From: Nesterenkonia cremea
Lineage (GTDB): Bacteria > Actinomycetota > Actinomycetes > Actinomycetales > Micrococcaceae
DNA length: 64,000 bases
Direction: 5' to 3'
Assembly: GCF_014642675.1 (NCBI RefSeq)
Contig: NZ_BMIS01000008.1
Span: 1-64,000, forward strand
The translations under genes were made by a program, and so were the position numbers. Each line of letters opens with the position of its first letter. Position 1 is the first letter of the stretch. Shown here piece by piece: positions 46,335-54,689 of this stretch. Below the pieces are notes generated by a model. The model saw only the letters and a list, made by a program, of their open reading frames with translations. It did not search any database and was not told the origin of the DNA.

Positions 46335-47225
46335 TCAGAAGCCCTTGCCCCCGGTGACCGGGATGACCGAGCCGGAGACATAGGAGGCCTCCTCGCTGGC
46401 CAGGTATACATAGGCGCCGGCCAGCTCGGCCGGCTGACCGGGCCGACCCAGAGGAGTGTCCTGCCCGAACTGCTCCACGGCCTCCTCGCCGAAGCCGGTA
46501 GCCGGTATCAGCGGGGTCCAGATCGGTCCCGGGGCCACCCCGTTGACGCGGATCCCCATCTCTGCGAGCTCAGCGGCGATGGATTCGATGAAGGCCACCT
46601 GCGCAGCCTTGGTCATGGCGTAGTCGAAGAGCGGAGGCTTGGGCCCCACGGCCTGGATCGAGGTGGTGACGATGATGGATGCACCGGGCTGCAGATGAGG
46701 CACTGCCGCCTTGGCGAAGGCGATATGCGCCACCAGGTTGGTGTCGAAGACCTTTTTGACTTCGTCGATGTCCGTCTCATCGATCCCGGTGCGCGCCTTC
46801 TGGTAGGCCGCGTTCAGGATCAGGACGTCCAGCCCTCCCAGGTCGGCCAGGGCGTCGGAGACCAGATGCTCTGCGGCGCCGGGCTCCAGGATGTCCTGCG
46901 GGTAGAGGAAGGCCTGCCGTCCTGCCTCGCGGATCAGAGCCGCCGTGGATTCGGCGTCCTCCTGCTCCTCGGGCAGATAGTTGATGGCCACATCGGCACC
47001 TTCGCGGGCGAAGGCTATGGCCACTGCTCGCCCGATGCCGGAGTCGCCACCGGTGATCAGCGTCTTCCGGCCTTCCAGCCGGCCGTGGCCCACCCAGGTC
47101 TTCTCACCGTGATCGGGCGAGGGCTCGGTCTCCGAGGTCAGACCGGGCTGGCCGATGTCCTCATGGGCGGGCATCTCCTCGGAGCGGTGCTTGCTGCGGG
47201 GGTCCTGCTGGGTCTGCTCAGTCAT
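46335..47225 (-). CDS. SDR family oxidoreductase (YhdF/YghA-like)
   Basis: 296 residues from the ATG 7 bases after AAGGAG. It has a polar N-terminal extension of about 50 residues, then LITGGDSGIGRAVAIAF (cofactor site), LILNAAYQ, a Ser in TTSIQAVGP, the catalytic Y-x-x-x-K in FDYAMTKAAQ, and VAPGPIWTPLIP. The N-terminal extension and DSGIGR are typical of general-stress SDRs such as YhdF. Substrate unknown. It follows the ADH gene after 18 bases. Confidence 0.88.
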   Translation of the reverse strand: MTEQTQQDPRSKHRSEEMPAHEDIGQPGLTSETEPSPDHGEKTWVGHGRLEGRKTLITGGDSGIGRAVAIAFAREGADVAINYLPEEQEDAESTAALIREAGRQAFLYPQDILEPGAAEHLVSDALADLGGLDVLILNAAYQKARTGIDETDIDEVKKVFDTNLVAHIAFAKAAVPHLQPGASIIVTTSIQAVGPKPPLFDYAMTKAAQVAFIESIAAELAEMGIRVNGVAPGPIWTPLIPATGFGEEAVEQFGQDTPLGRPGQPAELAGAYVYLASEEASYVSGSVIPVTGGKGF

Positions 47226-47243
47226 GCTCAAACTCCTTCGGGT

Positions 47244-48434
47244 TCAGGACTGCTGGGGCTTCAGGACGACCTTGATGCAGCCGTCCTCCTTCTTCTGGAA
47301 CGTCTCATAGGCACCAGGCGCATCATCCAGCGGCAGCGTGTGGGTGACGAAGTCCTCCAGACCGAGCGGGTCGGCGTCGTCCTCCACCAGCGGCAGGATC
47401 TGGTCCACCCAGCGCTTCACATTGGCCTGGCCCTGGCGCACGGTGATCTGCTTGTCGAAGAGCGTCAGCAGCGGCAGGGGAGAGGCCTGTCCACCATAGA
47501 CTCCCGAGAGGCTGATGGTGCCCCCGCGGCGGACCAGCTCGATGGAGGAGTACAGCGCGGCCAGGCGGTCCATGCCCACGGTCTGCATCATCGACTGGCC
47601 CAGCTTCTCCGGTACGTACTGGGCAGAGAGCTGCGCGAACTTTGCCATCAGGCCCTGGGCTCCGCCGTGGGCCTCCATGCCCACCGCGTCCACCACGGCG
47701 TCGGGGCCGCGACCCTGGGTCACCTCGCGGATGGTCTCCACAGAGTCATCAGAGAGGTCATAGGTCTCCACGCCGTGGCGGGCGGCCATGTCACGCCGTT
47801 CCTTCTCCGGCTCGATGGCATAGACCTTCATGCCCTGGTGGGCGGCGATGCGGGCCACGAACTGGCCGATGGGACCCAGGCCCATGACCGCCAGCGAGTC
47901 ACCATCGGAGACTCCGGCATAAGCTACGCCCTGCCAGGCGGTGGGCAACACGTCGGAGAGGAAGAGATAGCGGTGGTCCTCCAGCTCCTCGGACACTTTG
48001 ATGGGCCCGTAGTCGGCGTGGGGCACCCGCAGGTATTCGGCCTGGCCACCGGGGATCTGACCGTAGAGCGTGGAGTAGCCGAAGAGCGGTGCGCCCATCC
48101 CGGTCTCGGTGACCTGAGTGGTCTCACATTGGGTCTGGAGGCCCTTGTCGCAGAAGAAGCAGCGGCCGCAGGCGATCTGGAAGGGGATCACCACACGATC
48201 ACCCTTCGTCAGGTTCGTCTCCGGGCCTGCCTCGACCACGCGGCCCATGGGTTCATGTCCGACGATGTCTCCGGGCTCCATGAACGGGCCCATGACCTCA
48301 TAGAGGTGCAGGTCCGAGCCGCAGATCGCGCTGGACGTGACCTCGATGATGGCGTCGTCGGGCTTCTGGACGGTCGGATCCGGGACCGTCTCTACAGACA
48401 TCGTGTGCGGACCCTGCCATGTGACTGCTCGCAT
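47244..48434 (-). CDS. Zinc-dependent dehydrogenase, formaldehyde-dehydrogenase-like
   Basis: 396 residues, start at the ATG after AAGGAGG. MDR family: catalytic zinc region SAICGSDLHLYE and GHEPMGRV, structural zinc cysteines in CGRCFFCDKGLQTQC, NAD site VMGLGPIGQFVARI. The N-terminal and central inserts (FGYSTLYGQIPGGQAEY) resemble the glutathione-independent formaldehyde dehydrogenase/threonine dehydrogenase-like branch. Possibly a second route for aldehyde oxidation besides mscR, but the substrate is not determined. First gene of the ADH-SDR-RhoN run. Confidence 0.88.
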   Translation of the reverse strand: MRAVTWQGPHTMSVETVPDPTVQKPDDAIIEVTSSAICGSDLHLYEVMGPFMEPGDIVGHEPMGRVVEAGPETNLTKGDRVVIPFQIACGRCFFCDKGLQTQCETTQVTETGMGAPLFGYSTLYGQIPGGQAEYLRVPHADYGPIKVSEELEDHRYLFLSDVLPTAWQGVAYAGVSDGDSLAVMGLGPIGQFVARIAAHQGMKVYAIEPEKERRDMAARHGVETYDLSDDSVETIREVTQGRGPDAVVDAVGMEAHGGAQGLMAKFAQLSAQYVPEKLGQSMMQTVGMDRLAALYSSIELVRRGGTISLSGVYGGQASPLPLLTLFDKQITVRQGQANVKRWVDQILPLVEDDADPLGLEDFVTHTLPLDDAPGAYETFQKKEDGCIKVVLKPQQS

Positions 48435-48668
48435 GTGCTGCCTCCTTGACTGATCGTAGTGCTGATCTGGGCGGAGGCGACGAGGGGACACCCGTCACGG
48501 GTTCATGTACCTTGCCATCCCTTCATCACCCTTGGTGGGGCCACACTAATGGGATCTTCCTGGAAATACACTGGTCATCGGCCCGTTCATCGCCTTGAAT
48601 TCAGAGAGCCTTCAATCTCACGTCAATACATGATTGAATATTCATGACCAAAAGAACATTCAATGATG
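48435..48668. promoter_or_regulatory. AT-rich promoter region upstream of the ADH-SDR-RhoN genes
   Basis: The part 48595-48668 is clearly richer in A+T than its surroundings. On the minus strand TTGACG, 17 bp, then TGAATT is a possible promoter. A perfect palindrome TGAATATTCA lies at 48635-48644, and TTCAAT/ATTGAA words occur several times around it, suggesting a regulator site. The rest shows no gene. Confidence 0.4.
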
Positions 48669-49091
48669 TCAGGCGGCGGGGGAGCCTCGGCGGAAGAGCC
48701 CGGTCAGCACTCGACGGCCCAGTAGGAACACCGCCAGTACGCCGGTGGCCACGAGCACGAAGGACAGCTCGACGCCGCCGTCGGTGAAGATGACACGCAG
48801 GGCCATGCCGAGAACCACAGTCCCGATCACCACGAAGACTCCGTTGGGCCAGATCCTGCTGGGGTTGCCCCAGGAGAAGGCGAGGAACCAGCTGAGGACC
48901 AGGCCGCCCAGGAAAGGACCCGCAGTGCTGGCGACCTCAGCCAGGCTCAGGCCCGAGTCGTGCGAGCGATTGCCCAGCATCGCGAAGATGATCACCAGGA
49001 CTGCATCGAAGAGCAGACACACTGCAGAATGCAGCGGAGCGTCGGAGCGGTTGGAGATCTCTTGGCGGTGCTGCGGGGAGTGGGAGCTCAT
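48669..49091 (-). CDS. DUF3054 family membrane protein
   Basis: 140 residues with four hydrophobic segments. LLFDAVLVIIFAMLGNRSHDSG near the N-terminus is the hallmark of DUF3054, with the GRxSH motif, and WLRLAF-type features recur as SWFLAFSWGNPSRIWPNG. Function unknown. The start lies at the ATG after the ACTGAAGGC context, without a strong ribosome site. Confidence 0.82.
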   Translation of the reverse strand: MSSHSPQHRQEISNRSDAPLHSAVCLLFDAVLVIIFAMLGNRSHDSGLSLAEVASTAGPFLGGLVLSWFLAFSWGNPSRIWPNGVFVVIGTVVLGMALRVIFTDGGVELSFVLVATGVLAVFLLGRRVLTGLFRRGSPAA

Positions 49092-49448
49092 GCCTTCAGT
49101 CTAGGAGAGACTGACCCCCAGAGCTGTAAGTTGACATAATATAGATTATCGGTGAATACGTGATGATCTGCGGATCCGCGCCACGGAGAGCCTTCAGTGC
49201 CGTTCTGAGCGCCCATCAGGAATCGCTTCATGCGTCATCGTTCAGAGGATGGCGCACAGCGGATTCTGCACAGTGCGCTGCACAGAGGTTCTTTCTGCTC
49301 GCCGCACTCCGCTGACTGTGCGCTGTTCTGTGCGCGACTCGGCATGTGACTGCGTTTCTGTCCGCGACTGATGAATGTCTCTCCGCGATGCGCCGAGAAC
49401 GCTCCTCCTGCAGATCTGCTCGCGCGCCGCCGGGATAGTCTGGACGTG
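49092..49448. other. Intergenic region with promoter-like and repeated sequence
   Basis: TTGACA (49132-49137) with GAATAC 17 bp later looks like a promoter, but lies 300 bp from the next gene. Between 49251 and 49335 the words GCGCACAG and CTGTGCGC recur on both strands, twice 12 bp apart (49316 and 49328). A TAGTCT -10 (49436-49441) lies 7 bases before the rlmA ATG, which has no ribosome site and is thus probably leaderless. Confidence 0.4.
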
Positions 49449-50288
49449 ATGAACGATCTCTGGCCTCTCAGCTGCCCACACTGCTCCGCCTCACTGTCTC
49501 TGATCACCGAGGATGATCGCCTGCACGGCCTGGACTGCTCCTCCGGTCATCACTTCACGGCCGCCAAGCAGGGTTATGTCAACCTATTGGTGGGCAGAGG
49601 GTCTTCCTCCACTCCGGACACCCCAGAGATGATCATGGCGCGGGAACGCGTCCAGCAGGCCGGCCTCTTCGATCTGGTGACGCGGAAGCTCACCGCACTG
49701 CGGGATGAGCACGCCCCTGAGGCTTCCACGCTCCTCGACGCTGGCACTGGAACCGGCCACTATCTGCACGAGATGCTCAGTGAGCACCCTGAGCTGCGCG
49801 GCATCGGCCTGGACCTCTCCAGTGCGGGCCTCAAGCGCGCCGCCAAGCATGAGCGCACTCTCGCCCTGGCGTGGGATCTGTGGACACCACTCCCCCTGAA
49901 GGACCACAGCGTGGACGTGGTGCTCAACGTCTTCGCCCCACGGAACCCGGAGGAATATGCCCGCGTGCTGCGCACCTGCGGCGCCGTCGTCGTCGTGACT
50001 CCGCGCAGCGGGCACCTGGCCGAGCTGGCGGAAGTCGGACTGCTCAACCAGCAGGAGGATAAGCACGAGAGCCTGCTGGCGCAGATGCGCCCAGTCTTCG
50101 GGGAGCCGACAGTCCGGACCGAGGTGACCTGCACACTGCCCGTGGAGGACGAGGAGGCAGCCGACCTGGTGATGATGGGACCAGCCGGACATCACCGCGG
50201 CCGTAGGGACGTGCTGACGGCCGTAGAGGAACAGGAGATCTGGTCGGTCACCGTGGACGTGGATATGACGGTCTGGTCAGCCCCATGA
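49449..50288 (+). CDS. rlmA: 23S rRNA guanine-N1 methyltransferase, RlmA family
   Basis: 279 residues from ATG 49449. An N-terminal zinc site of four ligands (CPHC...CSSGHH) is followed by AAKQGYVNLL, both typical of RlmA. The SAM domain has LLDAGTGTGHYL and DLSSAGLKRAAK, with NVFAPRNPEEYARVL further on. RlmA(I)/RlmA(II) modify G745 or G748 of 23S rRNA; the latter affects tylosin resistance in some actinobacteria. Which base is modified here cannot be told. A TAGTCT -10 seven bases upstream implies a leaderless message. Confidence 0.9.
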   Translation: MNDLWPLSCPHCSASLSLITEDDRLHGLDCSSGHHFTAAKQGYVNLLVGRGSSSTPDTPEMIMARERVQQAGLFDLVTRKLTALRDEHAPEASTLLDAGTGTGHYLHEMLSEHPELRGIGLDLSSAGLKRAAKHERTLALAWDLWTPLPLKDHSVDVVLNVFAPRNPEEYARVLRTCGAVVVVTPRSGHLAELAEVGLLNQQEDKHESLLAQMRPVFGEPTVRTEVTCTLPVEDEEAADLVMMGPAGHHRGRRDVLTAVEEQEIWSVTVDVDMTVWSAP

Positions 50289-50328
50289 GAACCTCGACGC
50301 CGCGCCGCCACGCCGATAGGGTGAATGC

Positions 50329-50814
50329 ATGATCGAATGGTTCGGCGACAATCTGTGGGCCGCCTGGCTGACGCTGACCTTCGCGCTGCTGCTCGTCGAG
50401 ATCTTCATGCTCGACCTGCTGTTCCTCATGCTGGCAGCGGGCGCAGGCGCAGCCACCACAGTCGCCCTGGCCGGTGGCCCCCCATGGCTGCAGGTCGTAT
50501 CCGGATCTGCCACCGCTCTGCTCATGCTCGGTGCCGTGCGCCCGGTGGCTCTGAAGCATCTGAAGAAGGCTCCGGAGGATCAGCTGACCAATGTGGACCG
50601 CATGGAAGGTCTCGAGGCGGTCGCCCTGGAACCCATCACGGAGGCCTCCGGCCTGGCCGAGGTGGACGGTGACACCTGGACCGCCCGTGCGGCCGGCGAC
50701 TTCCGGATCGAACCCGGGGCAACAGCCCTCGTGGACTCCGTCGAAGGTGCCACGGTCTATCTCAAGCCGGCCCTCGGCATCGAATGGAATGAAGAAGGAA
50801 CGGTGAATCCATGA
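50329..50814 (+). CDS. NfeD-like membrane protein
   Basis: 161 residues: two or three membrane helices, then a C-terminal OB-fold of about 70 residues (GLEAVALEPI...GDFRIEPGATALVDSVEG) as in short NfeD proteins. These partner with flotillin/band-7 proteins, and indeed the next gene encodes one and overlaps by ATGA. They probably act together in membrane organisation or quality control. Confidence 0.88.
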   Translation: MIEWFGDNLWAAWLTLTFALLLVEIFMLDLLFLMLAAGAGAATTVALAGGPPWLQVVSGSATALLMLGAVRPVALKHLKKAPEDQLTNVDRMEGLEAVALEPITEASGLAEVDGDTWTARAAGDFRIEPGATALVDSVEGATVYLKPALGIEWNEEGTVNP

Positions 50815-52097
50815 ACGTAGCAATCGTCGTCGTTCTGCTGGCCCTGATCGCCTTTGTGGTGGCGATCCTGGTCAACAGCGTCAAAATCGTCCCGCAGGCC
50901 CGTGCAGGCATCATCGAGCGCCTCGGCAAGTACCAGCGCACTCAGGGGCCTGGGCTGACCCTGCTGGTGCCCTTCATCGACCGGCTCCTGCCCGTGCTGG
51001 ATATGCGTGAGCAGGTCGTCTCCTTCCCGCCCCAGCCGGTGATCACCGAGGACAACCTGGTGGTCTCCATCGATACGGTGGTCTATTTTCAGATCACTGA
51101 TCCCAAAGCGGCTTCCTATGAGATCCAGAACTACATCGTGGCCGTGGAGCAGCTGACCACCACCACCCTGCGCAATGTGGTCGGCGGAATGAATCTTGAG
51201 CAGGCGCTGACCTCCCGCGATCAGATCAACTCTATGCTTCGCGGTGAGCTGGACAAGGTCACCGGACGCTGGGGCATCCGCGTGGCCCGAGTGGAGCTCA
51301 AGGCCATCGACCCGCCGCACAGCATCCAGGACTCCATGGAGCAGCAGATGCGTGCTGAGCGCGACCGCCGCGCCGCCATCCTCACCGCAGAGGGAACCAA
51401 GCAGTCGGCCATCCTCACCGCAGAGGGTGAACGTCAGGCCGCGATCCTCGCCGCAGAGGGTGAGGCCCAGGCACGCATCCTCGCCGCGAACGCGGAGGCC
51501 CAGGCCATCGAGACCGTGTTCACCGCGGTCCACGACTCCGAGCCCGGCCCGGAGCTTCTCTCCTACCAGTACCTGCAGACCTTGCCGGAGATCGCCAAGT
51601 CCGATTCCAACACTATGTGGGTCATCCCCGGCGAGTTCGGCGAGGCGCTCAAGAGCCTCTCCGGGGCCTTCGGCGGCGACGCCGCCCCCAACCAGGACGG
51701 CCTGAGCTTCGAGGAGCGCGAGAAGGAGCGCGCCGCCCGCGCCGAGCGCCTGAAGCAGCGCCGTGAGGAGAAGGCCGAGGAGGCACGGGAGCGCAAGGGC
51801 AAGCCGGCGATCTCCAATGCCATCGCCGATCTGGCCGAGTCCGCCCGGACCACCTCAGTCACCGACGACAACCCCAGCTACGTCAGCTCGGAGGAGCTCG
51901 AGGAGGCCGCCCGCAAGGCCGAGGCCGGCCAGAAGGGAACCCAGGCTGAGCAGTCCGCCGCAGAGTCTCCCGCCTGGCAGGAGCCGGAAGAGCTCCAGCA
52001 GCCCTACTCCCCCGAACAGCAGGGCCAACAGGGCTTCGGTCAGCAGCCTCAGCAGGGCCAGTGGCAGAATCCCCCGCAGCAGGGGAATAATTCCTGA
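50811..52097 (+). CDS. SPFH/band-7 (stomatin-like, QmcA) protein
   Basis: 428 residues. One N-terminal membrane helix, then a band-7 domain beginning VNSVKIVPQARAGIIERLGKY with TLLVPFIDR and ITDPKAASYEI. A coiled coil of repeated A-I-L-T/A-A-E-G-E units spans about residues 180-230. A disordered Gln/Pro-rich tail follows. It should oligomerise on the inner membrane with the upstream NfeD-like protein. The 3' end contains a SigR-like promoter for rbpA. Confidence 0.9.
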   Translation: MNVAIVVVLLALIAFVVAILVNSVKIVPQARAGIIERLGKYQRTQGPGLTLLVPFIDRLLPVLDMREQVVSFPPQPVITEDNLVVSIDTVVYFQITDPKAASYEIQNYIVAVEQLTTTTLRNVVGGMNLEQALTSRDQINSMLRGELDKVTGRWGIRVARVELKAIDPPHSIQDSMEQQMRAERDRRAAILTAEGTKQSAILTAEGERQAAILAAEGEAQARILAANAEAQAIETVFTAVHDSEPGPELLSYQYLQTLPEIAKSDSNTMWVIPGEFGEALKSLSGAFGGDAAPNQDGLSFEEREKERAARAERLKQRREEKAEEARERKGKPAISNAIADLAESARTTSVTDDNPSYVSSEELEEAARKAEAGQKGTQAEQSAAESPAWQEPEELQQPYSPEQQGQQGFGQQPQQGQWQNPPQQGNNS

Positions 52098-52110
52098 GCG
52101 TTCTTCTGTT
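52084..52110 (+). promoter_or_regulatory. SigR/SigH-like promoter ahead of rbpA
   Basis: GGAAT at 52084-52088 and GTT at 52108-52110 are 19 bp apart, close to the GGAAT-N18-GTT consensus of thiol-stress sigma factors in actinobacteria. rbpA is a known SigR target in Streptomyces. The -35 lies within the last codons of the band-7 gene. Confidence 0.5.
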
Positions 52111-52153
52111 GTAGATCGAGAAGAATACTGTCCCGAGAGCTGGAGGAAGAGCT

Positions 52154-52501
52154 ATGAGCGATCGCAGTCTGCGCGGTATGCGCCTGGGTGCGCAGTCGAT
52201 GGAGACCGAGCAGGGTGTGGAGCCGGCTCCGCGTCAGGACGTGGAGTATGTCTGCGAGGACGGCGAGAAGATCGTCGTCACCTTCTCCGCCGACGCCGAG
52301 ATCCCTGCCACGTGGACCTCTCCCACGGGCAAGGAAGGTGTCCTGGTGGACGGCTCCAAGCCCGATGCGACTCCGGATAAGCCGGTCCGCACCCACTGGG
52401 ACATGCTGCTGGAACGCCGCTCCGAGGAGGAGCTCGAGCAGATCCTCGAGGATCGCCTGAAGATCCTGCGTGAGCGCCGCGGCGAGAAGGTGAATGCCTG
52501 A
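52154..52501 (+). CDS. rbpA: RNA polymerase-binding protein RbpA
   Basis: 115 residues. It matches the actinobacterial RbpA: MSDRSLRGMRLGAQS start, VEYVCEDGE (core), and RTHWDMLLERRSEEELE, the sigma-interacting C-terminal helix. It binds RNA polymerase and stabilises the open complex with the primary sigma factor. GGAGGAAGAG precedes the ATG. A strong terminator follows. Confidence 0.97.
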   Translation: MSDRSLRGMRLGAQSMETEQGVEPAPRQDVEYVCEDGEKIVVTFSADAEIPATWTSPTGKEGVLVDGSKPDATPDKPVRTHWDMLLERRSEEELEQILEDRLKILRERRGEKVNA

Positions 52502-52515
52502 ACGGCTCCCTCGAC

Positions 52516-52562
52516 GCATAGAAGAGGCCCCTGTCGATCATCGACGGGGGCCTCTTCTATGC
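52516..52562. terminator. Bidirectional terminator between rbpA and the mannosyltransferase gene
   Basis: GCATAGAAGAGGCCCC pairs with GGGGCCTCTTCTATGC, with an additional inner GTCGA/TCGAC pairing around TCA. It lies 14 bases after the rbpA stop and 9 before the end of the convergent gene. Confidence 0.92.
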
Positions 52563-52571
52563 GCGCTGCCT

Positions 52572-53327
52572 CTATGCTTTCGACGCGGAGTTCAACCGGG
52601 AGCCGAACCGCCTCGCCAGGGTCCTGCCCCGGGCGCTCAAGCCCCATCTTGTCACGTTGGCCATGGCCTCCACCACGATGTCCGAGCTCATCTTGGAGGC
52701 ACCCAGAGTCCGCTCCACGAAGGTGATCGGCACTTCGGCGATGGTCTTGCGCTGACGGGCCACGCGGAAGGTCATATCCACCTGGAAGCCGTAGCCCACC
52801 GACTCGATGCTGCTCAGGTCGATGTCTTCGAGCGTGCTGCGGCGGAAGGCGCGGTAGCCGGCGGTGATGTCACGGACCTTCAGTCCCAGCAGAGTGCGGG
52901 AATACAGGCTGCCGGCCCGCGAGATCAGCTTGCGGTGGAGTGGCCAGTTCACGACAGAGCCGCCGGGCACCCAACGGGAGCCGATAACCAGATCGGCCTC
53001 GTCCACTGCCGCCAGCAGAGACGGAAGCTGCTCGGGCTGGTGCGAGCCGTCGGCGTCGAGCTCCACGAACACGTCGTAGTCACGCTCCAGGCCCCAGCCG
53101 AATCCGGCGATGTAGGCGCCGCCCAGACCGTCCTTCTGCGTGCGGTGCAGGACATGGATCTGTGGATCCGAGGAGCGCATCTCCTCAGCGAGACCACCGG
53201 TGCCGTCAGGGCTGTTGTCGTCGACGATCAGGACGTCGGACTCCGGGACGGCTGCGCGGAGCCGCTCCACGGTGATCGGCAACGCCTCGATCTCGTCATA
53301 GGTGGGGATGATCGTCAGAGTCTTCAC
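52572..53327 (-). CDS. ppm1: Polyprenol monophosphomannose synthase
   Basis: 251 residues of a GT2 glycosyltransferase. TIIPTYDEIEALP at the N-terminus, VDDNSPDGTG, and the metal-binding VELDADGSHQPEQ are the DPM1/Ppm1 signatures; DITAGYRAFRR and SVGYGFQVDM follow. It transfers mannose from GDP-mannose to polyprenyl phosphate for lipoglycan and protein mannosylation. No membrane domain or acyltransferase is fused. Confidence 0.93.
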   Translation of the reverse strand: MKTLTIIPTYDEIEALPITVERLRAAVPESDVLIVDDNSPDGTGGLAEEMRSSDPQIHVLHRTQKDGLGGAYIAGFGWGLERDYDVFVELDADGSHQPEQLPSLLAAVDEADLVIGSRWVPGGSVVNWPLHRKLISRAGSLYSRTLLGLKVRDITAGYRAFRRSTLEDIDLSSIESVGYGFQVDMTFRVARQRKTIAEVPITFVERTLGASKMSSDIVVEAMANVTRWGLSARGRTLARRFGSRLNSASKA

Positions 53328-53378
53328 GGGTGACTTCGTGCCCTTCTGCAGCTGGTACTTCGGTGAGGCGGTGACAGT

Positions 53379-54689
53379 TTACTCGGCATCCCGGCGGTAG
53401 AGGACCGTGCCGTCCACGACGGTCTGCACCAGTGTGGGGAAGCTCTCGCCGTCCAGATACGGCAGCAGCGGTGTCCGTGCCCGGACGTCGGTGGACCAGG
53501 CGGCCGTGCGGGAGTCAGGGGTCTGCACCGCAAGGGAGTCCACCTCCCAGACGCCGTAGGTGGCTGCAGATCCGGGGTTCAACTGACCGCCCATGGATCC
53601 GCCGTCGGCGCCGGCGACCAGAGAGCGGTAGGCGCCGCGGACCTGGGCGTTGAAGCCGGCTCGGGCTGAGACCGGGTCCTGGTCATGATGGACATGCTCT
53701 GAGATCAGCTCCCAGGGGTTCCGACCCTGAGCCGGTGCCGCACTGGAGGGCAGCCCCACGCTCAGCGCAGTGGCCAGATGACCGGCGGTGCGGAAGATCA
53801 CGTGCACCCCGGTGTTCAGCAGCTGCTCCCAGGTCTCACGGTTTTCGGCGTCGAAGCCGGCGAGCACAGTGGGAGTGGCTGGCGAGGGAGTCATCTTCTC
53901 CTCGCGCAGCCGCTGGTGGGAGGAGACCACTGCCTCTGCCAGAGCGGCGGCCCGCTCCCCCGACGCGGCAGTGCCGGAGACATCGGTGGCATCGAGGATC
54001 AGCTGGCGCTCAGCGCCGCTGGCGGTGCGACGGATCTCCAGCAGGATCTCCTCGGCCTGCTCGGCGCTGCGCCCGGCGAAGAGGTCCTCAGTGCTCACCG
54101 CAAGCGCCAGGGGCGCACCGGAGGCATCATCCAGGATCCTCATCATCTGGACCAGTTCGGTGAGGAAGCTGGAGGACCGCGGATCCTCCAGGTCGATCCC
54201 GCCCATATCGGTGACCCGCAGATGTGGGAAGACCGGCAGCGGGTGCTCCTGGGCCTCAGAGAGGACCTGCCTCAGCAGCTGCTCCACGATCCCGGGGGCG
54301 TCATAGCGGTCGAAGCTCTGCTCGCCCTGCTCGGTGTTCACGCTGAGTCCCAGGAAGGTCTCCCGGGAGATCCGCAGACCCAGACGCACGGCCCCGCAGC
54401 CCTGGGACAGGGCCTCATCCAGGGCCGGCCGGCTGTCCACCGGCTCGGCGCCGTCGAGCACCGGAGAGTCCACCCAGCCGATGAAGGCCGGGGCCACCAG
54501 CGCACGGTCCAGGTCCTGGGTCTCCGGGCTGTCCTCCGAGCTGCGCCGGGCGGTGTCCTCATCGCCGACCCAGGCCACCAGGCCGTCCTTGACCAGCATG
54601 GATTCGGCGTAGGGCTCCGTGGTGCTGTGCACGGTCCCGTTGATCAGCAGACGAGATGCCGGGCTCGCCGATGCGCTCTCAGTCGTCAA
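53379..54689 (-). CDS. Amidohydrolase-like protein lacking the usual metal ligands
   Basis: 436 residues. The start (TTG 54689) lies inside the helY end, 6 bases after GAGGAAG, so the genes overlap by 11 bases and are coupled. The overall plan is an imidazolonepropionase/DHOase-like amidohydrolase: small N-terminal beta domain, barrel, and VDGTVLYRRD at the end as in this superfamily. But where active enzymes have PGFIDxHxH, this protein reads APAFIGWVDSPV, with no H-x-H. It may be an inactive binding protein or use another mechanism. The helY-amidohydrolase order is common in Micrococcaceae, to my recollection. Confidence 0.8.
   Translation of the reverse strand: MTTESASASPASRLLINGTVHSTTEPYAESMLVKDGLVAWVGDEDTARRSSEDSPETQDLDRALVAPAFIGWVDSPVLDGAEPVDSRPALDEALSQGCGAVRLGLRISRETFLGLSVNTEQGEQSFDRYDAPGIVEQLLRQVLSEAQEHPLPVFPHLRVTDMGGIDLEDPRSSSFLTELVQMMRILDDASGAPLALAVSTEDLFAGRSAEQAEEILLEIRRTASGAERQLILDATDVSGTAASGERAAALAEAVVSSHQRLREEKMTPSPATPTVLAGFDAENRETWEQLLNTGVHVIFRTAGHLATALSVGLPSSAAPAQGRNPWELISEHVHHDQDPVSARAGFNAQVRGAYRSLVAGADGGSMGGQLNPGSAATYGVWEVDSLAVQTPDSRTAAWSTDVRARTPLLPYLDGESFPTLVQTVVDGTVLYRRDAE

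Noticed and set aside
46335..48434. SDR-ADH run as part of the mycothiol formaldehyde system
   Set aside because: It is 19 kb away on a separate transcript, with general-stress-type features; the substrate cannot be inferred from the sequence.
49132..49160. TTGACA/GAATAC promoter driving rlmA
   Set aside because: It lies about 290 bp from the gene, and a closer -10 box directly before the ATG explains expression better.
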